Positions 16,314 through 25,919 are shown, counted from the stretch's first letter. The stretch is DNA of 64,000 nucleotides from DLKC01 sp002478885 (GCA_046329585.1 JAXLUI010000001.1:2728001-2792000), one strand, 5' to 3'. Made by a program: numbers and translations. The notes: a model not told the origin generated them from the sequence alone.

Positions 16314-17696
16314 TTATCTCAATAATCCGCCGGCCCATTGTGTGGCATAATATGCTTTCTGGTACTTAATGCGTAGCTCTACTAATTTCTGAGCGGTTTC
16401 AATCAATTTATTTTCACGGCTGTTAACCAAAAACAAGGAAGATTCGCCATTTTGAAATTTAAAATCTTCCTGTCGCAGCAAGGAGGTATAATTCGCAAAC
16501 ATCGATAACATGATTTTTAGCTGTGCCTGCATTTGTATAAATTGGTTATAATAAGAACGTATTTTATTTTCTACTTCCCAACGCTTGGCGGAAAGTGCAT
16601 AATTCGTTTCCTCGATTTTTAGTTTGGCCTGCTTGTAATCGCCGCGCCCTTCGCGCAAAAACAATGGCACTTTTACATCGATACCCCATTTATAGTTGTT
16701 TTCGAGAAATGCGCCATCCACACCTTTAAAAACATTATAGCCTTTATTGAGCAAATTTGCTTTTGCATTTACCACTGGCAACAGGCTCTGAAATTTTAGT
16801 TTGCGTTCAACAGCCAGCGCGTCAAGTTTGTAAGAATAACTCTTCAATGCCGGGTTTTGATCGGATGCGGTTCTTATCAATTGATCAAGTTGCGGCGCTT
16901 GTTGTTCCATTGCAAATTGCAAGGTGTCGGGAACGAACGTGGACGGCAAGTCGTAAGCGCTATCGTTATCCTGCCACAGATAATTCGAAAGATCGATCGC
17001 AGCATCATTCAGCTTCATTTTCGCATCTGACTGCAGCATCATAAAGCTCTGTACCTGCGTTAATGCTTCAAGCGTATCCATGGCGGCGCGATCGCCATTC
17101 TCGTAGGCAATCTTCACAAGCCGGTAACGTTCTGCCGATGCCTGCAAATATTTTGTGTATAACGAATACAAACTGTATGTTCCCGCCCATTGCCAGTAGG
17201 CGGCGTACGCTTCAAACAAAAGATCGTTCATTGCATTCAGGCGATCCTGCTCGCTTTGATTTATCATAATTTTTGCCTGCTGCAATGCAGCCCTGCGCTT
17301 GTCCATTACAAGCCCTTTTGCCAAAGGCATTTCAACGCCCAAATAACTTGATTGCCCTTTGGTAACCTCAGGATTTAAATAGTTGCCACCATTGTTTTCA
17401 AGACCAGCCTTTACATTCAACCCGATCCATGTCGGAATTTTTAGTTCAGGGTTTGTATAGAAGTAGTAGTTTTTCCCATCAAAAGTTTTACGCGATGCAT
17501 CGAGCGTTAATGCCGGATCAAAATCGCCACGTGATGAAAGCAATGCATTTGCGGCTCTTTCCACCATAATGTTCGATTGCTTTGCAACCGGGTGATACAG
17601 TTTTACCTGTTGAATAAAAGCATCTGCAGTAAAAAGCTCCTGGGCATTTACCCGCAATGCTGCAAAACAAATTAAGATGAGTAATATTTTCTTCAT
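16314..17696 (-). CDS. TolC-family outer membrane efflux protein (type I secretion)
   Basis: A 460-residue protein with a signal peptide (MKKILLILICFAALRVNAQ). Long amphipathic helices repeat twice, with regions such as LLFEAYAAYWQWAGTYSLY and ANLLNKGYNVFKG, as in the TolC alpha-barrel. It is the third gene of an ABC-HlyD-TolC operon and would form the outer-membrane duct of a type I secretion or export system. A single palindromic-repeat arm sits in the 102-nt gap before it. Confidence 0.85.
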   Translation of the reverse strand: MKKILLILICFAALRVNAQELFTADAFIQQVKLYHPVAKQSNIMVERAANALLSSRGDFDPALTLDASRKTFDGKNYYFYTNPELKIPTWIGLNVKAGLENNGGNYLNPEVTKGQSSYLGVEMPLAKGLVMDKRRAALQQAKIMINQSEQDRLNAMNDLLFEAYAAYWQWAGTYSLYSLYTKYLQASAERYRLVKIAYENGDRAAMDTLEALTQVQSFMMLQSDAKMKLNDAAIDLSNYLWQDNDSAYDLPSTFVPDTLQFAMEQQAPQLDQLIRTASDQNPALKSYSYKLDALAVERKLKFQSLLPVVNAKANLLNKGYNVFKGVDGAFLENNYKWGIDVKVPLFLREGRGDYKQAKLKIEETNYALSAKRWEVENKIRSYYNQFIQMQAQLKIMLSMFANYTSLLRQEDFKFQNGESSLFLVNSRENKLIETAQKLVELRIKYQKAYYATQWAGGLLR

Positions 17697-17758
17697 TGCA
17701 TTTACCCAGGATAATTTTTATTTTTTTGAGCCTGGCTTTTTTACTCTATTGAACTGTT

Positions 17759-17778
17759 GTTGCGTCGCACTCTTGTAC
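17759..17778. repeat. Dispersed palindromic repeat, locus 8 (single L arm)
   Basis: GTTGCGTCGCACTCTTGTAC with flank TTTTTTTGAGCCTGGCTTTT. It lies inside the type I secretion operon between the HlyD-like and TolC-like genes. Confidence 0.85.
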
Positions 17779-17798
17779 TTCCTGTTTACGAGGCAGCA

Positions 17799-19145
17799 TT
17801 ATTTTTTTGCAGCGGCATCTTTGGACGGCTGATAATAATCTGGCGGAAATCCATTGATGTTGCGCCACAATTCGTACCACACCGGAACGTCTTTGAGCAA
17901 AGCAATACCGCTTGCTGCTCCGCCAAGCCGTAATTGTTTCGGCCAAGGCTTATAGGTAGTATCTTCCTGTACCAGCACACGAAACTTACCATCGGCGCTT
18001 GTATTATTTTCCACCGCGGTAACAACACCTGCAAATGTTCCGTACGAAGCTTCAGGCCAGCCTGTGAAAACGATGGCTGGGAAACCATCAAAAACAAAAC
18101 GCACTTTTTGGCCTTTGTTCATCAATGGCTGATCAACAGGGTCTATATACATTTCCACCGCGTAATCAAATTGGTCTGGTATAATCTCAACAATCAGATC
18201 TCCGTCTTTTAGAATCTCCCCGATACCTGCTTTCTTCGCCTGCACTATTTGCCCGCTTTGCGGTGCCAACACATAATAGAGTTGGTTGCGCATGTCGTAG
18301 CTGGCATAAATATTTTTTAGTTTGGCAATATCAGCTTCGGTGGTCGCTACGCTGGAAAGCGATGAAAATTTGTCCCCCTCAGTCTTTGATATTTTGTCGG
18401 TATAATCCTGTATGGTACTGTTTTTCTCTAAGCCTATATTCAGCATTTCCTGTTTCGACTGCAGCAATTTATTTTCCGCACTTAATTTTTTCGCCATTGC
18501 ATTTTGATAACTCACTTTTCTTTTTTCAAAATCCACTAACGACATAACGCCGCTGTCGAGCATAATCTTTGCTGCGTCAATTTGCCTTTTGGAGACGGTC
18601 AATTCATTTATAACCGCGGCAAGATCCATACTATCAGTTTGCAGCTTTAAAGCTTGCTGTTTTTGTTTTATATCAAGTTGGTTTAGTTTAAGGTCGCGGC
18701 CCTGTTTTAACGCGCTTGTTTGGGTTTCAGCAGTTGCTGCTTTATTCTTATAGCCTTCAGCAGAAAGCGATTTTGCATTAAGCTGATCTTGTGTGCGCTG
18801 CAGCAAATCAGGATCCATATAATCGACCTTAACTTCGCCCAGTTGCAAAATCGTATCGCCTTTTTTCACAATATCACCTTCCTTTATATACCATTTAACC
18901 ACCTTACCGGCAATAACATTGTTAACCTCCTGCGGTCGCTGCTCAGGCCGTAGCGTAGTTACTTTTCCTTTAGCTTTTATATTTTGTGTCCACGGAAGAA
19001 ACAATGCAAGTATAAGTGTAACAAGTATCGCTATCAGCCATTTTTTAACTGAATTATTTTTATGCACACGGTAAATCGAATTGAAAGAATTATAAGGAGG
19101 CATTCCCCCGGATCCGTCGATTCTGCTATGTATAAAGTCAGTCAT
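17799..19145 (-). CDS. HlyD-family periplasmic adaptor (membrane fusion protein)
   Basis: A 448-residue protein with a cytoplasmic N-tail, one membrane helix (about residues 35-53, KKWLIAILVTLILALFLPW), a lipoyl/beta-barrel part (VIAGKVVKWYIKEGDIVKKG), a long coiled coil (about residues 120-290) and the return lipoyl half with IVQAKKAGIGEILKDGD. It links the inner-membrane ABC protein to TolC. It lies 27 nt after the ABC gene. A proline- and aromatic-rich C-terminal tail (GFPPDYYQPSKDAAAKK) is unusual for the family. Confidence 0.88.
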   Translation of the reverse strand: MTDFIHSRIDGSGGMPPYNSFNSIYRVHKNNSVKKWLIAILVTLILALFLPWTQNIKAKGKVTTLRPEQRPQEVNNVIAGKVVKWYIKEGDIVKKGDTILQLGEVKVDYMDPDLLQRTQDQLNAKSLSAEGYKNKAATAETQTSALKQGRDLKLNQLDIKQKQQALKLQTDSMDLAAVINELTVSKRQIDAAKIMLDSGVMSLVDFEKRKVSYQNAMAKKLSAENKLLQSKQEMLNIGLEKNSTIQDYTDKISKTEGDKFSSLSSVATTEADIAKLKNIYASYDMRNQLYYVLAPQSGQIVQAKKAGIGEILKDGDLIVEIIPDQFDYAVEMYIDPVDQPLMNKGQKVRFVFDGFPAIVFTGWPEASYGTFAGVVTAVENNTSADGKFRVLVQEDTTYKPWPKQLRLGGAASGIALLKDVPVWYELWRNINGFPPDYYQPSKDAAAKK

Positions 19146-19172
19146 TGATACTTTGAATTTTTCGCTTGGGTT

Positions 19173-20840
19173 TTATGAAACAATCTTTCCTTCATTAATG
19201 TGAAGTGCCCGGTCAGCCACCTTTGCAAACTCCGGGTTGCTGGTTGTAAAAACGATAGTTGCATTAATATCTGTTTTGATGAAATTCTGTATTGCCGGAA
19301 TATTTGCTTTATCAATAAAACTGTCGGGCTCTTCCAGCAATAACAACCGGTGTCTGCCAAGCAGTGCACGCATCAACAAAATGGTTTGCACGATTTTTTT
19401 AGGCTGCCGTTTACCAGCGGGATCGAGCATGGTATCGAAACCTTCTTTTAGTGACAGAATATAGCCATACAGGCCGGTAACTTTTGAAAGATGAAAGATT
19501 TCCTCATCGGAGATATTGTCATTTCCCATTGTTATATTATCCCGCACGGTGCCATGAAAAATGTCCTGGCTGCTCAGCATGATACCTGTTTGCGATCGCA
19601 GCGAACGAAGGTCATAGTTAATGATTGGAACCTGGTCTATCAGTATATTTCCCTCAAAGTCTGTAAATGCACCGGTAAACATTCTTAGTATGGTTGTTTT
19701 ACCCGAACCTGATTTGCCAAGCAGCGCAATGTGTTCCCCGGCCTTTACACTTAATGAAAAATCATTCAGCACTTTCACGCCGTCGGAATAACTAAACTGC
19801 ACATTAATAAGTTCCAGGGACACTCCTTTATTCAACGGTGGCAATACTGCAGAGCCATTTTTTTCTATTTCGCTGTTAACTACCTTGCCGAGTTTTTCCA
19901 GCGCGGTAAGCACATCGTATATATTGTCGAGGCTAACAATAAATTTCTCCACCGATGCGATTGTTAATAATATTACGATCTCCGCCGAAACAAATTGTCC
20001 GATATTTAACTGCTGATCAACCAGCAGCAGCGACCCTACTATTAACATGGCAGCAGTAATCACCAGCTTGAATGAAATAAGGCTCCAGTATTGTTTAAGT
20101 AAAATCTTAAAATGGCTTGTGCGTGAGTTGAGATAAGCGCTGGTTATTTTATCAGTCTCTGTAAGGTGCAGGGAGGTTCCTTTCGAATATTTAAACGTCT
20201 TAACAGTGCGGGCCATTTCTTCGAACCAGGCTGCTGCTTTGTATTTGTAATCACTCTCCGTTAAACTGGTCTCGAGCCCTTTTGCAAACGTGACCTGCAG
20301 AATAATGGCCAGAATAATAAACAACAAAATACCAAAAACGATGAATACCGGATGATAAAACGACAAAAGTATCAGTCCGAAAATCATCTGTATCATGGCA
20401 GCAGGAATATCCAGTAATAATTTAGCTATTCCTTTCTGCAACGACATGGTATCAAAAAACCTATTTACCAACTCGGGAAGGAAATAATTATCCATCTTCT
20501 GGATATTAATTTTTGGAATGCGGTCTGCAAACCCAAATGAATAACGCACAAATATTTTTTGCTGTATCTTTTCAGTAAGCTGCATTTGCCTTACCTGCAA
20601 CAACCCGTTTACAAACACACCAGCAACAACCAATATAATAAGTACAATAATAGAAGTCGAAACCGATCCCGCCATTACAAAACTTATGATCGTTTGAATG
20701 CCAAGTGGTAATGAAAGCGCCACTAATCCGCCAAATGCCGCAAATACATAAATTGCTGATATTTCGCGTCTGTCAAGTACCAATAATTTATACAGTTTTG
20801 ATAAAGCGCCGCGAAGCGCCATCGCCCCTTTTTCAGCCAT
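19173..20840 (-). CDS. ABC exporter with degenerate ATPase motifs (type I secretion type)
   Basis: A 555-residue half-transporter: six membrane helices (about residues 28-310), then the ATPase. Walker A GKSGSGKT (375-382), Q-loop Q425 and Walker B LLLLEEP (about 499-505) are present. The signature LSGGQ is replaced by AGKRQPK (about 475-481), and the switch histidine region reads TTSNPEF, without His. Such changes suggest one composite ATP site does not work as usual, or that the protein runs as an asymmetric pair. No peptidase C39 domain. Adaptor and TolC genes follow in the same operon. Confidence 0.85.
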   Translation of the reverse strand: MAEKGAMALRGALSKLYKLLVLDRREISAIYVFAAFGGLVALSLPLGIQTIISFVMAGSVSTSIIVLIILVVAGVFVNGLLQVRQMQLTEKIQQKIFVRYSFGFADRIPKINIQKMDNYFLPELVNRFFDTMSLQKGIAKLLLDIPAAMIQMIFGLILLSFYHPVFIVFGILLFIILAIILQVTFAKGLETSLTESDYKYKAAAWFEEMARTVKTFKYSKGTSLHLTETDKITSAYLNSRTSHFKILLKQYWSLISFKLVITAAMLIVGSLLLVDQQLNIGQFVSAEIVILLTIASVEKFIVSLDNIYDVLTALEKLGKVVNSEIEKNGSAVLPPLNKGVSLELINVQFSYSDGVKVLNDFSLSVKAGEHIALLGKSGSGKTTILRMFTGAFTDFEGNILIDQVPIINYDLRSLRSQTGIMLSSQDIFHGTVRDNITMGNDNISDEEIFHLSKVTGLYGYILSLKEGFDTMLDPAGKRQPKKIVQTILLMRALLGRHRLLLLEEPDSFIDKANIPAIQNFIKTDINATIVFTTSNPEFAKVADRALHINEGKIVS

Positions 20841-20940
20841 TTGATTGCTTTTCGAAGAAAGTTAATCTAAATTTTTTACCGTCCTTTGCATAAATGGAAA
20901 AAGCTATTCCCACCCGGGTGCCGGCCAACGCGTGTAGTTA

Positions 20941-21573
20941 CTAAAGATCATCAAATTCATACAATGGATCAATATGCGTTTGGGGCTCCATTTCAAAAAC
21001 AGGTTTTATTAGTCCATCTTTCAAACCATACACCCAACCATGTATGTGCGGACGTTTTTCGTATTGCCACGCCCTTTGAATAATAGCCGTCTTGGCAAGA
21101 TTCATTACCTGTTCCTGTACATTTAATTCTGTAAGCCTGTCGGCTCTTTTTTCTTCATCTTCTATAGCGTCGATTTCGGTACGATGAAAACGATATACGT
21201 CTTTTATGTTGCGCAGCCACTTATTAATAATGCCAAAATCATGTTTTGTCATCGCCGCTTTAACCCCTCCGCAGCCATAATGCCCGCAGACAATGATATG
21301 CCTCACTTTTAAATGGTTAACTGCATAGTCAAGTACACTTAAAAGGTTAAGATCGGTATTCACCACCATATTGGCAATGTTACGATGCACAAATATTTCC
21401 CCGGGCTGCGTACCGGTAATTTCGTTTGCGGGTACACGACTGTCGCTACAACCTATCCACAAAAATTCAGGCGTTTGCAAATGCGCCAGGCGGTTAAAGT
21501 AATCCGGGTCGTCGTCTACCATTTCTTTTGCCCAGGCTTTGTTCATTAAAAGCAATTTGTCGTAGGAATGCAT
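20941..21573 (-). CDS. Beta-class carbonic anhydrase
   Basis: A 210-residue enzyme that interconverts CO2 and bicarbonate. The zinc ligands and catalytic dyad are visible: C42-S-D44-S-R46, H98 and C101 (HYGCGG). The start at 21573 (MHSYDKLLLMNKAWA) is preferred; an upstream ATG at 21609 would add 12 residues. It is read in the same direction as the SulP transporter 270 bp upstream, but a palindromic repeat lies between them, so co-transcription is uncertain. Confidence 0.92.
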   Translation of the reverse strand: MHSYDKLLLMNKAWAKEMVDDDPDYFNRLAHLQTPEFLWIGCSDSRVPANEITGTQPGEIFVHRNIANMVVNTDLNLLSVLDYAVNHLKVRHIIVCGHYGCGGVKAAMTKHDFGIINKWLRNIKDVYRFHRTEIDAIEDEEKRADRLTELNVQEQVMNLAKTAIIQRAWQYEKRPHIHGWVYGLKDGLIKPVFEMEPQTHIDPLYEFDDL

Positions 21574-21716
21574 ATGATTAAATTTTAAGAATGGATTTAT
21601 TAAATACAAATATTCTCTCGGTTTGTTCCATAAAGATATTGCGGCGCAAGAATTTTTTACATTAATAAACGGAGTTTGCTTTTTTGTTCCATGCTCCGGT
21701 ATTACTATGAAGCATT

Positions 21717-21804
21717 GTTGCGTCGCACTCTGCTACAACAGAATATAAGTCGGCAAGTTGAGCAAGTTCACCTGCGGACAAACACCTGAAGTGAGTGACA
21801 CAAC
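21717..21804. repeat. Dispersed palindromic repeat, locus 9 (paired, mixed types)
   Basis: L arm GTTGCGTCGCACTCTGCTAC (21717-21736, first type), R arm CTGAAGTGAGTGACACAAC (21786-21804, second type), then AGGCGATGCC. Between the carbonic anhydrase and SulP genes. Confidence 0.82.
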
Positions 21805-21843
21805 AGGCGATGCCATGAAAAGCAAATGCCGGCGACCAAATTC

Positions 21844-23418
21844 TTACATGGCTTCAGCAAATTGCATGCTGTGGTCTTTGAAAACTTTGTGGCCGGGTTT
21901 CCACGCACTTTTTTTCAGTTCAACTTTTATGTTTTTAAGACTTGCATGCTGCTGGAAATCGTTGATCACTTCTATTACATCTTTGTCGATAAAATCAGCA
22001 CGGGTGGCATCGATCAATACAAAGCTGTTTGGTGGAACTTGTTCCAGCCTTCTTTTTAGTATTGGCTTGTTCAAAAAAGAAACATCTTTTCTAAGCCTTA
22101 GCAGGTACTTGTTGTGGTCGTTTACAATAAACACGGCAGATTTAAAATTGCTGCGCATTACAAAAAACAGCCCAACCACAATTCCGATAATAATGCCTAC
22201 CAGCAAGTCGGTAAAAAGTATGGCGATAATGGTTATCACGAAAGGCAAAAACTGGTCGTACCCTTGTTTGAACAATGCTTTAAAAATCGATGGCTTTGCA
22301 AGTTTATACCCGGTATAGATGAGTACCGCGGCGAGTGAAGCCAGCGGAATTAAATTAAGCACTGATGGAATTAGCGCTACACAGAACAGCAATAAAAACC
22401 CATGGAGTATCGCCGACATTTTTGTTTTTGCGCCAGCATTTACATTGGCCGATGTTCTTACAATAACCGACGTTATCGGCAACCCGCCGATAAGCCCTGA
22501 AAAGATATTCCCCACCCCCTGTGCTTTTAATTCGCGGTTAGTTGGTGTTACTCTTTTATATGGGTCCAATGCATCGGCTGCTTCTATATTCAGCAGTGTT
22601 TCGAGGCTCGCTACTATTGCAAGTGTAAGGCCTGTTGTCCATACTTGCGGTAGAGACAGGTATTCAAATTTCGGCAAGCTAAAAAAAGATATAAAATCGC
22701 TTATGCTTCCGGGCGAAGGCAGGCTTACGAGCTGTTCCTTTTGCAACAGGAAGGGTATTGTTCCATGAAGACTAAGTGTGTTTATAATAACTGCTACTAT
22801 AACAACAACCAATGGTGCGGGAACCAGTTTAAAGATCTTCGCTTTTTTCACAAGCACTTTATCCCAGGTAATTTGTATTGTCAGCGAAACGGCTCCTATG
22901 ATTATTGCCAGTGTAGTAAGCTTGGTGAAGCCGCTAAAAATGCCAGAGAAAGTATTTTCACTGTCGTGCTGCAGAAAGGTTTCGTCGCCTTCAAAATCGG
23001 CATCATAACCTACAAGGTGTGGAATCTGTTTAAGTATTAGAATAATGCCGATGGCAGAAAGCATTCCTTTAATAACGCTTGTAGGAACATAGTCGCCGAG
23101 AAATCCTGCCCTTGCAAAACCCATGATCAATTGCAAAACACCTGCGATAACTACAGACAAAAGAAAGGCTTCATATACCGGCATTTTGCCTATTCCTACA
23201 GCAACAATTGCTGTTAAACCTGCGGCGGGGCCACTTACGCTTAAATTGGAGCCGCTCAGAGAGCCTGTAATAATACCGCCGACGATACCCGCAATAAGAC
23301 CAGAAAACAACGGGGCGCCGGAACCCAAGGCGATACCAAGACATAACGGCAATGCTACTAAAAATACTACCAGTGCCGCTGGAAAATCTGCAGCAGCATT
23401 CCTAAAAAAATTTTTCAT
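21844..23418 (-). CDS. SulP-family anion transporter with STAS domain
   Basis: A 524-residue inner-membrane protein. It begins with the SulP pattern FPAALVVFLVALPLCLGIAL and contains GSNLSVSGPAAGLTAIVAVG, GFLGDYVPTSVIKGMLSAIG and the substrate-region NRELKAQGVGNIFSGLIGGLPIT. A C-terminal STAS domain starts near residue 440 (PPNSFVLIDATRADFIDKDV). Family members carry sulfate, bicarbonate or other anions. The nearby carbonic anhydrase makes bicarbonate the likeliest substrate. The start at 23418 is chosen because an upstream ATG at 23628 would add 70 residues that do not fit the family. Confidence 0.88.
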   Translation of the reverse strand: MKNFFRNAAADFPAALVVFLVALPLCLGIALGSGAPLFSGLIAGIVGGIITGSLSGSNLSVSGPAAGLTAIVAVGIGKMPVYEAFLLSVVIAGVLQLIMGFARAGFLGDYVPTSVIKGMLSAIGIILILKQIPHLVGYDADFEGDETFLQHDSENTFSGIFSGFTKLTTLAIIIGAVSLTIQITWDKVLVKKAKIFKLVPAPLVVVIVAVIINTLSLHGTIPFLLQKEQLVSLPSPGSISDFISFFSLPKFEYLSLPQVWTTGLTLAIVASLETLLNIEAADALDPYKRVTPTNRELKAQGVGNIFSGLIGGLPITSVIVRTSANVNAGAKTKMSAILHGFLLLFCVALIPSVLNLIPLASLAAVLIYTGYKLAKPSIFKALFKQGYDQFLPFVITIIAILFTDLLVGIIIGIVVGLFFVMRSNFKSAVFIVNDHNKYLLRLRKDVSFLNKPILKRRLEQVPPNSFVLIDATRADFIDKDVIEVINDFQQHASLKNIKVELKKSAWKPGHKVFKDHSMQFAEAM

Positions 23419-23501
23419 GCGTTGAAATTGTATAGTTGAAAAAACGATAAGACAGGCATTGTTCAAATGCCGCCGGGATCTCTTTAATACAAAAAAGCTA
23501 A

Positions 23502-23789
23502 CTATACAACGTTTGGAGGAGGTGTATGTATTTCTCCCTGGTGATTGTCGGGTATGGATGAAGCAAAATGGATATAAGCTTCCGATTGCGCTAGCGAACA
23601 AAAAAGAAGAACCGAGGAGATATCGCAACTGGTATTTTCAAACTTTAGATCGTCGGCCTTTTCAGTAAAGGAATTGTGGGGCAATTCCTCATTCATAGTA
23701 TTACTGCCAAGCAAATCGCCAATCTGTTCAACAGGTAAGACCTGAACAGATAAAACAACAAGGCATATAAGTGCTACGATCTTTTTCAT
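23502..23789 (-). CDS. Small exported protein, unknown function
   Basis: A 95-residue product with a signal peptide (MKKIVALICLVVLSVQVLPV). The mature part is rich in Asp, Glu and Ser, and has a C-terminal HTPPPNVV. I do not recognise it. It lies 83 nt upstream of the SulP gene and is read the same way, so it may share its transcript. Whether it is expressed cannot be told; the clear signal peptide speaks for a real gene. Confidence 0.5.
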   Translation of the reverse strand: MKKIVALICLVVLSVQVLPVEQIGDLLGSNTMNEELPHNSFTEKADDLKFENTSCDISSVLLFCSLAQSEAYIHFASSIPDNHQGEIHTPPPNVV

Positions 23790-23890
23790 TTGTGAGGATT
23801 GCAAAGTAAGGGTTGCAACAATGAAAAATAAAATAAGATAAGATATTTAACAAAAAGATGACCGGGCGGGTTTAATAGAAATCATCAAAA

Positions 23891-23929
23891 ATGGCGATCT
23901 GCATTAACACGTTCAGTACAGATCGCCAT
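23891..23929 (-). terminator. Terminator after fabG
   Basis: An 11-bp stem (23891-23901 with 23919-23929) and a 17-nt loop, followed on the minus strand by TTTTTG. Confidence 0.7.
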
Positions 23930-23942
23930 AACTTCTAAAAAA

Positions 23943-24698
23943 TTAAATATTCAATCCACCGCAAACACTCAATACCTGCCCTGTAACATAAGAACCCATA
24001 TCACTCGCAAGGAATAACGTGGTATTGGCAATTTCCTCTGCCTTACCAAAACGGCCAAGTGGTATACGCTTTAAATAATTTTCTGCTGCGCCGGCTTCGT
24101 TCAGATAGTGGGTCATATCGGTTTCAACAAAACCCGGGGCTATGGCATTGCAACGAATATTCCTGCTGCCTAATTCATGTGCTATTGATTGTGTAAATGC
24201 AATTATGCCCGCTTTACTTGCCGCATAACTGCTTTGGCCTGCATTGCCGCGCATGCCTACCATAGAACTCATGTTTACGATACTTCCCGACCTGGCTTTC
24301 ATCATTGGCCGCATGGCAAGCTTTGTCATATTATAAACGCTTTTAAGGTTCGTGGTCATAACCATGTCCCACTCTTCAGGGCTTATTCTAAGTAAAAGAT
24401 TGTCTTTGCTTATACCAGCATTATTAACCAGCACATCAATTTTTCCAAATTCCTTCAATACATCGTTTACAAAAGTTTCGCATTGAACAAAATCAGCTGC
24501 ATTGCTTTTGTATGCCCTGGCTTTAATATTAAACGCCTGCAGTTGCGTCTCAAGCGCAGCAGCTTTTTCCGCACTGCTGTCACTAACATATGTAAAGGCA
24601 ATGTCTGCACCTTGCTCTGCAAACTTTAAAGCAATAGCAGCACCAATACCACGTGCAGCGCCCGTTACAATAGCAACCTTACCTTCGAGTAATTTCAT
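23943..24698 (-). CDS. fabG: 3-oxoacyl-[ACP] reductase FabG
   Basis: A 251-residue short-chain dehydrogenase. NADP-binding TGAARGIG (12-19), NNAG (92-95), catalytic Ser144/145, Tyr158 and Lys162 (SYAASKAG), then the FabG-typical end YVTGQVLSVCGGLNI. It reduces the 3-keto group in each round of fatty acid elongation. The sequence matches FabG well, but no other fatty-acid genes adjoin; it could instead serve a related pathway. A perfect -7 box (rc of 24721-24728) lies 22 nt upstream. Confidence 0.88.
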   Translation of the reverse strand: MKLLEGKVAIVTGAARGIGAAIALKFAEQGADIAFTYVSDSSAEKAAALETQLQAFNIKARAYKSNAADFVQCETFVNDVLKEFGKIDVLVNNAGISKDNLLLRISPEEWDMVMTTNLKSVYNMTKLAMRPMMKARSGSIVNMSSMVGMRGNAGQSSYAASKAGIIAFTQSIAHELGSRNIRCNAIAPGFVETDMTHYLNEAGAAENYLKRIPLGRFGKAEEIANTTLFLASDMGSYVTGQVLSVCGGLNI

Positions 24699-24719
24699 AT
24701 TGTTGTATTTTGGTTTTGA

Positions 24720-24728
24720 GCAAAAGTA
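24720..24728 (-). promoter_or_regulatory. -7 box for fabG
   Basis: On the minus strand TACTTTTGC, matching TAnnTTTG, 22 nt before the start codon. The -33 position falls close to a palindromic-repeat arm. Confidence 0.4.
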
Positions 24729-24743
24729 ATATTATTAAGCTTC

Positions 24744-24763
24744 GTTGCGTCGCACTCTTGTAC
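24744..24763. repeat. Dispersed palindromic repeat, locus 10 (single L arm)
   Basis: GTTGCGTCGCACTCTTGTAC between fabG and mqnC, 30 nt from the mqnC stop codon. Confidence 0.82.
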
Positions 24764-24794
24764 GCTTTGTTCTTCCACCAGCCCAAACACAGAT

Positions 24795-25919
24795 TCAATA
24801 GTTGATAACCTGTTCTACTATCGCCGCAGGCAATTCTCTCCATTCATATTGCTGGTTGCGCAACTGAGGCACAAATCCTGCTTCTGTTATGGCGTCTTGC
24901 ATGGTTTTGTACGTAAACCGGTGTGGAGCACCTGCCGCACTTACCACATTTTCTTCAATCATAATGCTGCCAAAATCATTTGCACCTGAGTGCAAACAAA
25001 GCTGGGCTGTTTGTTTACCTACGGTCAACCAGCTTGCCTGGATGTTTTTTATGTTCGGCAGCATAATACGGCTTAAGGCAATCATGCGAATGTACTCATC
25101 AGGCGTGGTAAGGTTTTGAACACCCCTGATCCGCGCAAGCAGGGTATCAACATCCTGGAATGTCCATGGAATAAACGCCAGGAACCCCTTTGCATCATCC
25201 GGCTTCCGCGATTGCACTTCCCTGATTCTTGTAAGGTGTATAAATCTTTCTTCAATGGTTTCAACATGCCCAAACATCATAGTTGCGCTGGTAGTAATGT
25301 TAAGTTTGTGTGCTTCGTGCATAATGGCAAGCCATTCATCAGCACCACATTTGCCTTTGCTAATGAGCCTTCTTACACGATCCACCAGGATCTCCGCACC
25401 GGCGCCGGGTAATGAATCCATGCCTGCTTCTTTGAGTGCCGCCAACACACTATGATGGCTCATGTTTTCAAGTTTACAAATGTGCGCAACTTCGGGTGGC
25501 CCGAGCGTATGAAGCTTTAGAGAAGGATATTCCTGTTTTAATTGGCGGAATGTTTTCGTGTAAAAATCCAGGCCAAGTTCGGGATGGTGGCCGCCCTGTA
25601 ACAATAACTGGTCGCCTCCATATTTAATAGTTTCTTCAATTTTCCTGCGATAGGTCGGCATATCAGTTATATATGCTTCGGAGTGACCTGGTATACGGTA
25701 AAAGTTACAAAATTTGCAATTGGCTATACACACATTAGTGGTGTTCACATTTCGATCAATCTGCCAGGTTACTCTTCCATGCGGCACCTGTTTCTTTCGT
25801 AATTCGTCGGCTACCATCATTAATTCGGTTAAGGGTGCATAGTTATATAAATGCATGGCCTCTTCAACGCTAAGAAAGTCGAAGTTCAACGCCTTTTGAT
25901 ACAAATCTGCCAGGTTCAT
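24795..25919 (-). CDS. mqnC: Cyclic dehypoxanthinyl futalosine synthase
   Basis: A 374-residue radical SAM enzyme. The cluster motif is C64xxxC68xxC71 (CIANCKFCNFY). Further family signatures are GDQLLLQGGHHPELGL and SATMMFGHVET. It cyclises dehypoxanthine futalosine in the futalosine route to menaquinone, the main respiratory quinone of most Bacteroidota. Other mqn genes are not in this window. A -7 box (rc of 25942-25949, TAATTTTG) lies 22 nt upstream. Confidence 0.93.
   Translation of the reverse strand: MNLADLYQKALNFDFLSVEEAMHLYNYAPLTELMMVADELRKKQVPHGRVTWQIDRNVNTTNVCIANCKFCNFYRIPGHSEAYITDMPTYRRKIEETIKYGGDQLLLQGGHHPELGLDFYTKTFRQLKQEYPSLKLHTLGPPEVAHICKLENMSHHSVLAALKEAGMDSLPGAGAEILVDRVRRLISKGKCGADEWLAIMHEAHKLNITTSATMMFGHVETIEERFIHLTRIREVQSRKPDDAKGFLAFIPWTFQDVDTLLARIRGVQNLTTPDEYIRMIALSRIMLPNIKNIQASWLTVGKQTAQLCLHSGANDFGSIMIEENVVSAAGAPHRFTYKTMQDAITEAGFVPQLRNQQYEWRELPAAIVEQVINY

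Noticed and set aside
17799..20840. Bacteriocin precursor or secreted toxin near the type I system
   Set aside because: No glycine-rich RTX repeats or short leader-peptide gene was found beside the operon.
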